This document shows, in pieces, positions 15,693 to 26,435 of a DNA stretch of 64,000 bases. The notes beneath the pieces were generated by a model. That model saw nothing but the letters and a program-made list of their open reading frames with translations, made no database searches and had not been told where the DNA came from. The stretch covers positions 124,001 to 188,000 of the forward strand of contig NZ_WOTF01000004.1 in assembly GCF_011516935.1 (NCBI RefSeq). Direction: 5' to 3'. Source of the DNA: Acetobacter farinalis. Lineage in GTDB: Bacteria > Pseudomonadota > Alphaproteobacteria > Acetobacterales > Acetobacteraceae. The stretch's first letter is position 1. Each line of letters starts with the position of its first letter. The position numbers and the translations under genes were made by a program.

Positions 15693-17507
15693 ATGACGCC
15701 GCAAACCGCCTCTTCAGCACCCGATGCACAGAAACCGCAGACCCTTTCGGGTGCGGAAGTTCTTATGCGCGCGCTTGATGAGCAGGGTGTGGAGGTTATT
15801 TTCGGCTACCCCGGCGGTGCCGTGCTGCCGATTTATGATGCCCTGTTCCGCCAGAACCGCATCCGGCATATTCTGGTGCGGCATGAGCAGGCCGCCGTGC
15901 ATGCGGCGGAAGCCTATGCCCGCTCCACCGGGAAGGTGGGGGTTGTGCTCGTCACCAGCGGTCCCGGCGCGACCAATGCGGTTACTGGCCTGCTGGATGC
16001 CCTGATGGATTCCATTCCGCTGGTCTGCCTTGCCGGGCAGGTTCCCTCTTCCCTGATCGGGAATGATGCGTTTCAGGAAGCGGATACAACCGGCATCACC
16101 CGTCCGGTGACAAAATACAATTATCTGGTGCGCAAGCCCGAAGATCTGGCGCCTGCGGTGCATGAAGCGTTCGCCATTGCCCGCTCCGGCCGCCCCGGCC
16201 CGGTGCTGATTGACCTGCCGAAAAACATCACGGTGGGGAATGCGCCTTATGCCGCGGCCAGCCAGACCACGGCGCGTGTGGCCAAACGCATGCCTGAGCC
16301 GGACCGTGATGCCGTGAAGCGTGCAGTGGCGGCCATGAAAAAATCCTGCCGCCCGCTGTTCTATATCGGGGGTGGCGTGATTAATGCCGGTCCTGAAGCC
16401 TGTGCGAACCTGCGCAAACTGGTGAAGCTGACGGGCTTTCCCATCACTTCCACGCTCATGGGGTTTGGTGCCTATCCGGGTTCGGATGCGCAGTATCTGG
16501 GCATGTTGGGCATGCACGGCATGTATGAGGCCAATCTGGCCACACATGGGTGTGATGTGCTGATTGCCCTCGGCAGCCGGTTTGATGACCGTGTGACGGG
16601 CCGGGTTGATGCGTTCTCTCCGGACTCCTTCAAGATCCATGCGGATATTGATCCCTCCCAGATCAACAAGATCATTCACGTGGATCAGCCCATTGTGGGG
16701 GATGCCGGGCGCATCATCACCATGATGATCGAGGAATGGGAAAGCCAGCCAGCCTACGGGCACCAGACAGAACTGGCGGCGTGGTGGGAGCAGATCGAGG
16801 CATGGCGTGCGCTGGACTGCCTGCGTTTCTCGCAGGACCCGGCCCCTGATGCCATTATCAAGCCCCAGCAGGCCATCCGCCGGATTTATGAACTGGCGCG
16901 TGAGACAAAGCGCGAGACCTATGTCTCGACCGAAGTCGGGCAGCACCAGATGTGGGCGGCCCAGTATTTCCGGTTTGATGAGCCGAACCGCTGGCTGACA
17001 TCGGGCGGCCTGGGCACCATGGGGTATGGTCTGCCTGCCGCTGTTGGCGCGCAGGTCGCGCATCCGGATGCGCTGGTTCTGGATATTGCGGGTGAAGCCT
17101 CAACCCTGATGAACATTCAGGAGCTGGGCACCATTGCGCAATATCGCCTGCCGGTGAAGCTGTTCATCATCAACAATCACTATATGGGTATGGTGCGCCA
17201 GTGGCAGGAACTGCTGCACGGCTCACGCTATTCCGAAAGCTATAGTGATGCCCTGCCGGATTTTGTAAAGCTGGCGGAAAGCTTCCATGCCAGGGGCCTG
17301 CGTGCCACGCGTCTGGACGAACTGGATGACACCATTCGCGCGGCTCTGGCGCATGATGGCCCGGTGGTGGTGGACCTGTGCGTGACGGAGGGGGAAAACT
17401 GCTTCCCCATGATCCCTTCCGGTGCGGCGCATAATGAGATGATCCTTGGGCCGGAACAGGAAGAGCGTGGCGCCAAGGTGACGCGTGAGGGAATGATGCT
17501 CGTCTAA
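15693..17507 (+). CDS. ilvB: Acetolactate synthase, large catalytic subunit
   Basis: IlvB makes acetolactate or acetohydroxybutyrate, the first committed step to valine, leucine and isoleucine, using thiamine diphosphate, FAD and magnesium. The product is 604 residues. The N-terminal PYR domain has GVEVIFGYPGGAVLPIYDA and the catalytic glutamate in VRHEQAAVHAAEAYAR. The TPP/metal site is AGEASTLMNIQEL followed by FIINNHYMGMVRQWQ. Start 15693 has AGGA seven bases upstream; in-frame ATGs at 15657 and 15675 lack one. The gene is followed by its regulatory subunit ilvH after 70 bases. I saw no branched-chain leader peptide upstream. Confidence 0.98.
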   Translation: MTPQTASSAPDAQKPQTLSGAEVLMRALDEQGVEVIFGYPGGAVLPIYDALFRQNRIRHILVRHEQAAVHAAEAYARSTGKVGVVLVTSGPGATNAVTGLLDALMDSIPLVCLAGQVPSSLIGNDAFQEADTTGITRPVTKYNYLVRKPEDLAPAVHEAFAIARSGRPGPVLIDLPKNITVGNAPYAAASQTTARVAKRMPEPDRDAVKRAVAAMKKSCRPLFYIGGGVINAGPEACANLRKLVKLTGFPITSTLMGFGAYPGSDAQYLGMLGMHGMYEANLATHGCDVLIALGSRFDDRVTGRVDAFSPDSFKIHADIDPSQINKIIHVDQPIVGDAGRIITMMIEEWESQPAYGHQTELAAWWEQIEAWRALDCLRFSQDPAPDAIIKPQQAIRRIYELARETKRETYVSTEVGQHQMWAAQYFRFDEPNRWLTSGGLGTMGYGLPAAVGAQVAHPDALVLDIAGEASTLMNIQELGTIAQYRLPVKLFIINNHYMGMVRQWQELLHGSRYSESYSDALPDFVKLAESFHARGLRATRLDELDDTIRAALAHDGPVVVDLCVTEGENCFPMIPSGAAHNEMILGPEQEERGAKVTREGMMLV

Positions 17508-17577
17508 CCGGCTTTCTTTCCTTCTCCGCCGTGCCGTGCGCACGGTTTGTTCTGGCGTGTTTTCAGGAAGTTTTTCA

Positions 17578-19178
<1,601 letters not shown>

Positions 19179-19212
19179 GAAGACTGCCAGAGACTGGCAT
19201 TTTTCAGGAAGA

Positions 19213-19243
19213 GGCCCGCCGGTTTGTCCGGCGGGCCTTTTTT
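19213..19243 (+). terminator. Rho-independent terminator of the ilv operon
   Basis: A perfect ten-base stem (GGCCCGCCGG with CCGGCGGGCC) around a TTTGT loop is followed directly by six T residues. This is the clearest intrinsic terminator in the window. Confidence 0.93.
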
Positions 19244-19301
19244 ACGCCCGGTGCTCTGTGTGCCTCAGCCTTGCTTGCCTCAGCACTGGGGGCTCTGGAT
19301 G

Positions 19302-20615
19302 TTATGGCAGGCGCGGCGTGGTCTCGCCCAGAAAAATGCTGGCTTCATCCGGGCGCCATTCCCCGGTGTTTTCATCGCGCCCCTGCAGCACGTAACGCGG
19401 GGTGGCGGTGCCGCGCTGGCTGAGGGCTTTTTGTAGAAAAGGCTGCATGGCGGCTGGGTATTTCCGGTTGATCAGGCAGCATAAGGGTGTTTCCGGGAAA
19501 GCGGATAACAGGTCTGCCGAGCTGTCTTCTCCCGCGAAAACGAGCAGTGGCGGTTTTTTCCGAAGCGCCATATGAGCGCGGAGAAGGGCGGTTTTTCCTG
19601 CGCCGAACGGGAAAGGGGAACTGGCATCTTCGGTGGCGCTATACACGCCCTTATGGTGGGCGAGGCGTGCGCCAAGAATATGCTCCCGAGGTAAATTATA
19701 GCCATATTCGGCAGATGTTGCGAAAATGGCAACGCAATCTTCCAGTGACGATGTGCAGATAACCGGGTCTATGCCCTGTTCCTGCAAAATCTGGAAAAGA
19801 TCGGCCATTTCCGGGGTCAGCCGCAGCCCCTGCGTGATGGTCACGCTCACGGGGCCGGTTCGGCCTGCACGGCTTGCCGGGCTTTTCCATGTGCTCTGGC
19901 CGATGGATTGGCCAAGTGCGTCTTCATTGGCGGCGCGGGTCAGGGCCACACCATCCTGTATGGTTTGGCCTGCCAGCAGGCGGACCAGCATTTTCTGTGC
20001 GGCCTCCTCACCCTGTGCGGCGCGCAGGGCCTGATGATACAGGGCCATTCTGGCCCGGAAGGCCAGCAGGGCGGCATCTTCCATCAGCTCTTCATGCGGG
20101 AGCGGGTGCGGCCTGTGCCCGTAATGGGCGGCCAGTGCCTGATAATCTTCCAGAATATCCTGTCTCAACCCGGAAAAACTGATGGTGTGTCCGGCCATGT
20201 TTCTGAAGGGAGCCGGAAGGAGTGTCTCTCCCATGCCTGTATCCAGCAGGTGTTGAAACTGTGCGGCGGGGAGCAGGAAGCTGAAATGGTCCAGCATGTA
20301 ATGGAACAGGGTTTCCTGAACATTGCCGGCAATGGCGCTTTCATCCCAGTCGATCACTGCATAGGGGCGCTGGGTGGGGTCATAGCCCTCGGCATAGTGG
20401 CCGTGTGCATCCATCAGCGTTTGCAAGGCCCGGCGTGTGGCGGGAGCCCATTTCAGGATTTCCAGAGTGGGTGGCGGCACATCCGAGGTCATGACGGGGG
20501 AGGCCATGCTGGGGGAGGAGGCAGCCTGTGCTGCGCGGGGAAGAGCCGGAAGGCCAGTCAGGCCCAGACCAAACAGGCTCAGACCGAAAGAGCGGCGGGA
20601 GAGAGACGGCTGCAT
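19302..20615 (-). CDS. Tat-exported HAD-superfamily phosphatase-like protein
   Basis: This 437-residue protein begins with a twin-arginine signal (SRRSFGLSLFGLGLTGLPAL, then ARAAQA-type cleavage near residue 31), so it is probably folded before export to the periplasm. The mature part carries HAD motif I as DWDES at residues 89-93, motif II in VICTSSLED and motif IV in GEDSSADLLSAF. The long helical insert between motifs I and II is a C1-type cap, as in phosphorylcholine phosphatases. A periplasmic phosphomonoesterase is likely; the substrate is unknown. It runs convergent to ilvC and has no obvious operon partner. Confidence 0.7.
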   Translation of the reverse strand: MQPSLSRRSFGLSLFGLGLTGLPALPRAAQAASSPSMASPVMTSDVPPPTLEILKWAPATRRALQTLMDAHGHYAEGYDPTQRPYAVIDWDESAIAGNVQETLFHYMLDHFSFLLPAAQFQHLLDTGMGETLLPAPFRNMAGHTISFSGLRQDILEDYQALAAHYGHRPHPLPHEELMEDAALLAFRARMALYHQALRAAQGEEAAQKMLVRLLAGQTIQDGVALTRAANEDALGQSIGQSTWKSPASRAGRTGPVSVTITQGLRLTPEMADLFQILQEQGIDPVICTSSLEDCVAIFATSAEYGYNLPREHILGARLAHHKGVYSATEDASSPFPFGAGKTALLRAHMALRKKPPLLVFAGEDSSADLLSAFPETPLCCLINRKYPAAMQPFLQKALSQRGTATPRYVLQGRDENTGEWRPDEASIFLGETTPRLP

Positions 20616-20786
20616 ACGGATTCCAGACTGTCGGACACGGATGTGATCAGAACAGGTGGCAAGAGTGCCTTATGTTCCAAGGTCTGTCACGGCTGGAAAG
20701 TGTGTTTGGAGGAAAAGATATTTCCTGAGAGACGCAGCTTCGCTGTGCGGATTTCCGGGCTGCGGGTTCAAGGCTGTGTCAAAGGG

Positions 20787-20819
20787 CGTTTGAATACACG
20801 GCGTGCCTGAATTCAAACG
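20787..20819 (-). terminator. Perfect inverted repeat after pncA
   Basis: CGTTTGAAT (20787-20795) and ATTCAAACG (20811-20819) are exact nine-base inverted arms with a 15-base loop, starting 13 bases beyond the pncA stop. No T tract follows on the minus strand, so it could be a weak terminator, a transcript-protecting hairpin or a protein site. The rest of the 217-base gap to 20616 shows nothing I recognise. Confidence 0.4.
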
Positions 20820-20832
20820 ATGCCGGAAAATC

Positions 20833-21429
20833 TCAGCCGTCGAGTTGTTGCGAGGTGCGCAGTAATACTCCGGCAGCGCGCAGGGTCTGGAGCGTTTCCG
20901 TCTGGTCGGGCGCAATGCCACGGCAGGCGTCCATCAGGACAAGGGTCTGAAGGCCGTTGGCGCGTGCATCCAGTGCTGTGGCCTTCACGCAGTAATCCAG
21001 CGCCAGTCCGCACAGGAAAACGCGGGTTATAGAATGGCGCTGCAAAAGGGTGGCCAGCGGTGTGCCGTGCTCGTCCGCCCCGCCGAAAGCGGAGTAACTG
21101 TCCTGCTCCGGCAGCGTGCCTTTGAAAACGGCTTGTGCCGTTGCGGGCAGGGAAAGTCCTGCGGCGAGAGCCGCACCCTCTGTCCGGGCAACGCAATGCG
21201 GCACCCACGGGCCTTGTGGCTGAAATGAAATGTGCTGGCTTGGGTGCCAGTCCTGCGAGGTGACAATCATGCCAAACGGCAGGCGCACCAGATGCTGGAG
21301 GGCGGGCAGAATGGCGTTGCCATCCGGCACGGCCAGAGCGCCACCGGGCAGAAAATCATTCTGCACATCAATAATCAGCAGGGCATCGGCAGGGCCGGGT
21401 TTCTGTGGAGGCATGGTGTCTGTCATCAT
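20833..21429 (-). CDS. pncA: Nicotinamidase
   Basis: PncA hydrolyses nicotinamide to nicotinate, feeding the Preiss-Handler route of NAD salvage. The 198-residue cysteine hydrolase has all three catalytic residues: D21 in IIDVQNDFLPGG, K103 in VFKGT and C147 in LDYCVKA. The metal site DWHPSQHISF and the oxyanion region GLALDYC are also complete. ATG 21429 follows AAGGAGG. It ends a minus-strand series aroG-pncB-hypothetical-gltX-pncA. The next enzyme of the pathway, PncB, is encoded three genes upstream, so both salvage steps are probably made together. Confidence 0.96.
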   Translation of the reverse strand: MMTDTMPPQKPGPADALLIIDVQNDFLPGGALAVPDGNAILPALQHLVRLPFGMIVTSQDWHPSQHISFQPQGPWVPHCVARTEGAALAAGLSLPATAQAVFKGTLPEQDSYSAFGGADEHGTPLATLLQRHSITRVFLCGLALDYCVKATALDARANGLQTLVLMDACRGIAPDQTETLQTLRAAGVLLRTSQQLDG

Positions 21430-21481
21430 GGGGCAGGCCTCCTTATGGCCCCCGCCGTGCCGGGGCGGGGGAGTGGGTCTT

Positions 21482-22813
21482 CTAGAGGGTTCCGGGCACC
21501 AGCCGCGAGAGGGCGCGGGCGCGGCCAATCAGTGGCAGGAGGTCACTGAGTTCGGGGCCATGCTCCTCAGCCGTCAGCGCCAGACGGAGGGGGCGGAACA
21601 GGGCCTTGCCGGAGCGGCCTGTCTGCTCACGCAGGGCGGTGGTCCATGTTTTCCACGTTGTGGTGTCCCACGGTTCCGCAGGCAGCAGCTCGGCCGCCAG
21701 TTTCAGGAAATCCTGCTCATCTTCCTGCACGGGGGGAACCAGCGTGCCGTCGGTTACGGTGAGCCACGGGCGCGCTTCGGAGAGCATGTCCAGATTGCCG
21801 CGCACAGCCAGCCAGAAGGCTTCCGTCGCGCCTTCGGGCAGGCGGTCCTTCACGGCTTCAAAGGGAAGCTGGCCCAGTAGCTTGTGGTTCAGCCCCAGCA
21901 TCTGGTGCGTGTCAAACCGCGCAGCGGAACGCGAGATGTGGGAGATATCATAGACCGCAGCCTGCTCCGTGAAGGGCAGCAGAACCGGATCATCCGAACT
22001 GCCCAGGCGCGCCAGATAGGACGTGAGGGCTTCAGGTTCAATGCCATCCTGACGCAGCGTGCGCAGGGAGAGGGAATCAAAGCGTTTGGAGAGCTTGCCG
22101 CCATTCTCGTCCAGCAGCAGAGGCAGGTGCGCAAAGCGGAAATGGTCCGGTCTGGCCCCCAGTACTTCCGCAATATCCAGCTGAACGCCTGTGTTGGTCA
22201 CATGGTCTTCACCCCGGATAATGTGTGTGATGCCTGTTTCCAGATCATCCACCACAGAGGCCAGCGTGTAGAGCACGGTGCCGTCCGTGCGCACCAGAAC
22301 CGGGTCAGATACGGAGGGGAGTTTGACATGGCAGTCTCCCATCACCAGATCGCGCCAGCGGACAACGGTATCGGATAGTTTGAAGCGCCAGTAAGGCACT
22401 TTGCCATTGGCTTCAGCCTGCGCGCGCTGCTCCGGTGTCAGTTTGAGCATGGCGCGGTCATACACCGGGGCGCGGCGCTGGCGGATTTGTGTTTCCCGCT
22501 TGGCGGCGAGTTCATACTCGCTTTCAAAGCAGGGATAGAGGCGGCCAGAGGCCTTCAGCTTTTTGATGGCCTGCGCGTAGCGTTCCAGCCGGTCGGTCTG
22601 GCGGAAGCTTTCATCCCACGTAATGCCCATCCATGTCAGATCGGTACGGATCGCCTCGACATGGCTTTCACGGGAGCGTTCTGTATCCGTGTCATCAATA
22701 CGCAGCTGAAAGCTGCCGCCGTGGCGGCGGGCAAACAGGGCATTGGCAAGAGCAAGACGGGCATTGCCAACATGCAGCATGCCGGTGGGGCTGGGCGCAA
22801 AACGAAGCTTCAT
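21482..22813 (-). CDS. gltX: Glutamyl-tRNA synthetase (short, GltX2-like)
   Basis: This class I enzyme charges tRNA with glutamate. The product is 443 residues, shorter than many GltX proteins. The HIGH-type motif reads HVGN (14-17), and the KMSKS-type motif reads KLSKR (240-244). The glutamate-specific segments RIDDTDTERS and IIRGEDHVTNT are present. Alphaproteobacteria often carry two GltX paralogues, one of which may act on tRNA-Gln before amidation by GatCAB. Length and KLSKR suggest this could be the second one, but that cannot be settled here. It lies 66 bases after the small hypothetical gene and 52 before pncA. Confidence 0.93.
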   Translation of the reverse strand: MKLRFAPSPTGMLHVGNARLALANALFARRHGGSFQLRIDDTDTERSRESHVEAIRTDLTWMGITWDESFRQTDRLERYAQAIKKLKASGRLYPCFESEYELAAKRETQIRQRRAPVYDRAMLKLTPEQRAQAEANGKVPYWRFKLSDTVVRWRDLVMGDCHVKLPSVSDPVLVRTDGTVLYTLASVVDDLETGITHIIRGEDHVTNTGVQLDIAEVLGARPDHFRFAHLPLLLDENGGKLSKRFDSLSLRTLRQDGIEPEALTSYLARLGSSDDPVLLPFTEQAAVYDISHISRSAARFDTHQMLGLNHKLLGQLPFEAVKDRLPEGATEAFWLAVRGNLDMLSEARPWLTVTDGTLVPPVQEDEQDFLKLAAELLPAEPWDTTTWKTWTTALREQTGRSGKALFRPLRLALTAEEHGPELSDLLPLIGRARALSRLVPGTL

Positions 22814-22879
22814 GAGGTCTCTATGCCGTGGGCAGAGGGGAAATACCAGCCCTTTGCTGTGGAGGTTTCAAACGGGCTT

Positions 22880-23287
22880 TCAGTCGGCTGCGGGGTCTTC
22901 AGGGGTGTCGGGCAGGTCTTCCCCTTCGTCTTCCTCTTCCACCAGTCGGCGGGGGTCCAGCGCCCGCCAGTCGCGCTCCATGGGGGTGGCGCGGGTGGCC
23001 ACAAAATCATCCAGCTCATTGGCGGAATGCCAGCCGTCTTCCCCTGCTTCCAGCACGACGGCATCCTCCCCGAAGCTGAGCCATGTGCTCAGCACATCCT
23101 TGGCGGAGGCGCCCGGCGTCCGGCAGCGTTCCACGCTGTCCCGCACGTAGCAGCGGGCGAAGGCGTTTGCGTGCGCCAGGTCATGAAAACCGCCGATTTC
23201 TTCAACAATATTATCTTCCGCGCCACCGGACAGGTCCATAATGCGTACGCGCCATGTCTTGTCTTCAGGAGAGGTGGAGTCAGTCAT
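22880..23287 (-). CDS. Conserved-looking acidic hypothetical protein coupled to pncB
   Basis: I cannot name this 135-residue protein. It has a tryptophan-containing beta segment (KTWRVRIMDLSGG), a helix with two cysteines around residues 45-55, the segment GEDAVVLEAGEDGWHSANELDDFVA, and a very acidic C-terminal tail. Its ATG overlaps the pncB stop as ATGA, so translation is coupled. There is no signal peptide or membrane segment, so it is cytoplasmic. The coupling suggests a role with PncB or simply shared expression. Confidence 0.75.
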   Translation of the reverse strand: MTDSTSPEDKTWRVRIMDLSGGAEDNIVEEIGGFHDLAHANAFARCYVRDSVERCRTPGASAKDVLSTWLSFGEDAVVLEAGEDGWHSANELDDFVATRATPMERDWRALDPRRLVEEEDEGEDLPDTPEDPAAD

Positions 23288-24486
23288 TCAGGTTTGCCTT
23301 TCTGGGCCTTGCGGCAGGACGGGAGCAGAAATTCACGTCCGATTTTCACACGTTCCGCGCCGTTGTAAGAGACAATATCGGCTGTGGCATAGGTTTCGTT
23401 CCATCGGTCGGGAATAAAAGAGCCCGTGCCGACAACATCAATGGGTGCGCGCGCGTCCGCCATGCAGGCGCATTTGGTCACGCCGAAGCCGGAGGAGGCG
23501 ATGATTTTCACCTGTGGGAATCCGGCCTCATCCAGCGCATCCCGCATCCGCCAGATCGCCGCGGCGGAAACGCCTGTGCCGATCAGATAGCGCAGTTCGG
23601 AATCCGAACGGTACCGGCGGAGCGACTCCGGGGCATGCCGGTCCAGCACAGCATAGGAAAGCTGGGGGTTCAGCCCTTCCAGAAAGCGGCCGCCATGGGT
23701 GTCCAGCCGCACGGCCAGACGGCCTTGCGCGGCAAGATCGGGAAAGCGGTGGCAGACAGCCAGAGCATCCGTAATTTCCTGCCCGAAATAGTCCACCAGC
23801 ACGACCAGATTGGTCTCGGGATACAGCTCATGGAACATTTCCGCCGCGCGGACGGTGGAGCCCGCATAGCCAATCAGCGCATGCGGCATGGTGCCTGCGC
23901 CGTGTTCTGTCTCGAAAAACGGCGCAACAGCATCATTCGCCGTGCCGATAAAGCCGATTGCGCCATCACGCTGTGCAGCGCGACCGCCCACGGAGGCCGC
24001 GTAGGCCATGAGTTCCTGCATTTCAAACCCGGCGCAGTGGCGGGCATCCATGGCCAGAAATCTGGTGTTGGGCAGGGAGATGGCTATCTGGTAGGCGCGG
24101 TGTGCCGCCACGCAGGGGCTGCCCAGCTTTTGCAGCAGAAGCGTTTCAAGGTCCGCCAGATGGCTGAAGGAGCCGGTGATGTACATCAGAGGCTCACCAG
24201 CCCCCACCCAGTCTCCTTCGGGGTGAACGAGGTCAACCGTATAGGGGCTGTTCCGCTCCGCCATGACGTTTTTCAGCCATGTCAGCATCAGCCCCGGCGC
24301 GGAAATAACCGGGCGACGGATGAAGAAGGCGTACGTGACCTCACAATCGCCAAAGCGGGAGACGATCTCCCGCGTGCGATTGAAGTAGGAGTCCGTGCGG
24401 GCGTGGATGGTGGCATCGGACAGGGGGGCCGATGTGTAGGCGGTGGTCAGGCCGGGCGCATCCGTGCCCATCGTGGAATGCGTCAT
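23284..24486 (-). CDS. pncB: Nicotinate phosphoribosyltransferase
   Basis: PncB joins nicotinate with PRPP to make nicotinate mononucleotide, with ATP hydrolysis. The product has 400 residues. Visible motifs include TDSYFNRTREIVSRFGD near the N-terminus, GTANDAVAPFFETEHGAGTMPHALIGY (with the phosphorylatable histidine region), VRLDTHGGRF and KIIASSGFGV near the PRPP-binding barrel strands. It matches the type found in Alphaproteobacteria. Start 24486 (MTHSTMGTD) is used; an ATG at 24555 would add 23 proline-rich residues. It is 103 bases after aroG on the same strand and acts one step after PncA. Confidence 0.93.
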   Translation of the reverse strand: MTHSTMGTDAPGLTTAYTSAPLSDATIHARTDSYFNRTREIVSRFGDCEVTYAFFIRRPVISAPGLMLTWLKNVMAERNSPYTVDLVHPEGDWVGAGEPLMYITGSFSHLADLETLLLQKLGSPCVAAHRAYQIAISLPNTRFLAMDARHCAGFEMQELMAYAASVGGRAAQRDGAIGFIGTANDAVAPFFETEHGAGTMPHALIGYAGSTVRAAEMFHELYPETNLVVLVDYFGQEITDALAVCHRFPDLAAQGRLAVRLDTHGGRFLEGLNPQLSYAVLDRHAPESLRRYRSDSELRYLIGTGVSAAAIWRMRDALDEAGFPQVKIIASSGFGVTKCACMADARAPIDVVGTGSFIPDRWNETYATADIVSYNGAERVKIGREFLLPSCRKAQKGKPE

Positions 24487-24589
24487 GCTTTCAGCGCTCC
24501 GTTCCGGTTTTGGCTGCACGGATGATGGTCCGTCCGGAGGGCGCGGTAAAGGCACCCCCCGGCTATGTGATGCCCCCGGCCTGCGGGCC

Positions 24590-25969
24590 TTAGCGTTTGC
24601 CTGTCAGTTCTTCAGCCAGCAGGAAGGCAATTTCCAGAGATTGTTCGGCATTCAGGCGCGGGTCACAGAAGGTTTCATAGCGGCTGCCCAGATCATCTTC
24701 CGTCAGGCAGTTGGCGCCACCCACACATTCCGTCACGTTCTGGCCGGTCATTTCCAGATGCACGCCGCCTGCATGAATGCTCTCGGCCTTGCTGACATCA
24801 AAGAAGCCTTTGATCTCCTTCATGATGGCGTCAAAGGACCGTGTCTTCACGTTCTGTGAGGTGGAGATGGTGTTGCCGTGCATCGGGTCTGTCAGCCATG
24901 TCACGGTGCGGCCTGTCTGTTTGACGGCGCGCATCAGCGGCGGCAGGTGCTGTTCGAGCTTGTCCGCGCCCATGCGGGAGATCAGGGTGATGCGTCCGGC
25001 TTCATCCTGCGGGTTCAGGATTTCCAGAAGCTGCTCCAGATCTTCAATACGGCTTGTCGGCCCGACCTTGATGCCGATGGGGTTACGCACCCCGCGCAGG
25101 AATTCCACATGCGCACCATCCGGCTGGCGGGTGCGGTCACCAATCCAGACAAAATGGGCGGAGCAGTCATACCACTCGCCAGAGGTGGAATCGACGCGTG
25201 TCAGCGCCTGTTCGTAGGGCAGCAGCAGGGCTTCGTGCGAGGTGTAGAATTCTGTTTCATCCACCTGCGGTGCAGAGGCGGCGTCAATCCCGCAGGCCTG
25301 CATGAAGGAGAGGGTCTCCCCAATACGTTCGGCCATCACGCGGTAGCGGTCTGCCAGCGGAGAGCGCTCCACAAAGCCGAGGTTCCAGCGGTGCACTTCA
25401 TGCAGGTTGGCATAGCCCCCGCGTGAGAAGGCGCGCAGCAGGTTCTGAATGCCGGTGGACTGGAAATAGCCGGTTTCCATCCGCAGCGGGTCCGGCACAC
25501 GGGCTTCGGAGGTGAAGGCCGGTCCGTTGATAATATCCCCGCGGTAGGACGGCAGCGTGACATCCCCTTGCGTTTCCGTATCGGAAGAGCGGGGTTTTGC
25601 GAACTGGCCAGCCATGCGGCCGAGTTTGATAACCGGCACTTTTGCGCCAAAGGTCAGCACCACAGCCATCTGCAGCAGCACACGGAAGGTGTCCCGCACC
25701 ACATCGGCCTTGAATTCACCAAAGCTTTCCGCACAGGCGCCGCCCTGCAGAACGAAGGCTTCCCCCTTGGCGGCCTTGGCAAGCTGCGCGCGCAGGCGGC
25801 GCACTTCACCGGCGAACACCAGAGGCGGGTAGGAGCTCAGGCGGCCTTCAACGGCTTTCAGAGCCTCCTGATCCGGATAGGTGGGCATCTGCCGGACCGG
25901 AAACGACCGCCAGCTCTCCGGCATCCAGGCTTTAGACGTCGGGTGGGGCTGGTTGAGCGAGGCACTCAT
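24590..25969 (-). CDS. 3-deoxy-7-phosphoheptulonate (DAHP) synthase, class II
   Basis: This enzyme condenses phosphoenolpyruvate and erythrose-4-phosphate, the first step of the shikimate path to aromatic amino acids. The 459-residue product is class II (plant/AroA-II type): [18 protein letters not shown] at the start, [12 protein letters not shown] with the metal cysteine, [44 protein letters not shown] and the final [24 protein letters not shown]. The start at 25969 has AGGA seven bases upstream; an ATG at 25990 is an alternative. It is the first gene of a five-gene minus-strand series with a candidate promoter at 26062-26090. Confidence 0.96.
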   Translation of the reverse strand: MSASLNQPHPTSKAWMPESWRSFPVRQMPTYPDQEALKAVEGRLSSYPPLVFAGEVRRLRAQLAKAAKGEAFVLQGGACAESFGEFKADVVRDTFRVLLQMAVVLTFGAKVPVIKLGRMAGQFAKPRSSDTETQGDVTLPSYRGDIINGPAFTSEARVPDPLRMETGYFQSTGIQNLLRAFSRGGYANLHEVHRWNLGFVERSPLADRYRVMAERIGETLSFMQACGIDAASAPQVDETEFYTSHEALLLPYEQALTRVDSTSGEWYDCSAHFVWIGDRTRQPDGAHVEFLRGVRNPIGIKVGPTSRIEDLEQLLEILNPQDEAGRITLISRMGADKLEQHLPPLMRAVKQTGRTVTWLTDPMHGNTISTSQNVKTRSFDAIMKEIKGFFDVSKAESIHAGGVHLEMTGQNVTECVGGANCLTEDDLGSRYETFCDPRLNAEQSLEIAFLLAEELTGKR

Positions 25970-26061
25970 GGGTCGATCCTGTCTGTTCATTCTTGGGTGG
26001 GGATGAAGGCTGGGAGAAAAATAACAGCACTCCTCCGGGTTTTTTCTCCGGCAGGGGTGTC

Positions 26062-26090
26062 TTTATGTCTAAAACTGCCAGAATACGCAA
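26062..26090 (-). promoter_or_regulatory. Candidate sigma-70 promoter for the aroG-pncB-gltX-pncA series
   Basis: On the minus strand TTGCGT (26090-26085) and CATAAA (26067-26062) are separated by 17 bases, about 90 bases upstream of the DAHP synthase start. Confidence 0.4.
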
Positions 26091-26335
26091 ACTTTGTTAA
26101 GCCGACGTGGTGCCATTCTTTAAGGACTGCAATAGGGAATGCGTATGCGGAATGGCGCCATTGTCGCGAAGGTATAGCTATTGCGGCAGCAAACCGGACT
26201 GGTCTGTAACCGGATGGCCAGAGGGCGCTCCAGAGAGCGCATCAGCGGGCGCACCAGAGCGCGCACGGAAGAAGGCGTGAGCCTGCCAGAGGATATGGGT
26301 CGGGCGGAGGGAGATAGCGGGGGCGCGAAAGCCGA

Positions 26336-26365
26336 TTGGATTTTTTTGCAGGTTGATGCGATACT
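26336..26365 (+). promoter_or_regulatory. Candidate promoter for the small secreted protein gene
   Basis: TTGGAT (26336-26341) and GATACT (26360-26365), separated by 18 bases, lie 70 bases before the start at 26436. The match to consensus is moderate. Confidence 0.3.
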
Positions 26366-26435
26366 GAACTCTTGTCGCCCGCGCCAGGTCTCTGAGTGCA
26401 GGTTAAGGTTCATTTCTTTCGCGGGGTGACGCGCA

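Larger units (their letters stand above)
25970..26435. other. 466-base gap with repeats and hairpins, no gene recognised
   Basis: This interval separates divergent genes. It holds a ten-pair inverted repeat GGTGCCATTC/GAATGGCGCC (26109-26118 and 26150-26159, one G-U). It also holds two copies of GCGC-N-CCAGAG-N-GCGC, 24 bases apart (26225-26240 and 26249-26264); the first is GCGCT-loop-AGCGC. The open frames across it have no signal peptide or family motif and no ribosome site. Candidate promoters lie at both ends. Confidence 0.5.

Noticed and set aside
25970-26435. Known structured RNA (6S, SRP RNA, tmRNA) in the long gap
   Set aside because: None of the conserved segments of those RNAs is present; only unassigned hairpins were found.
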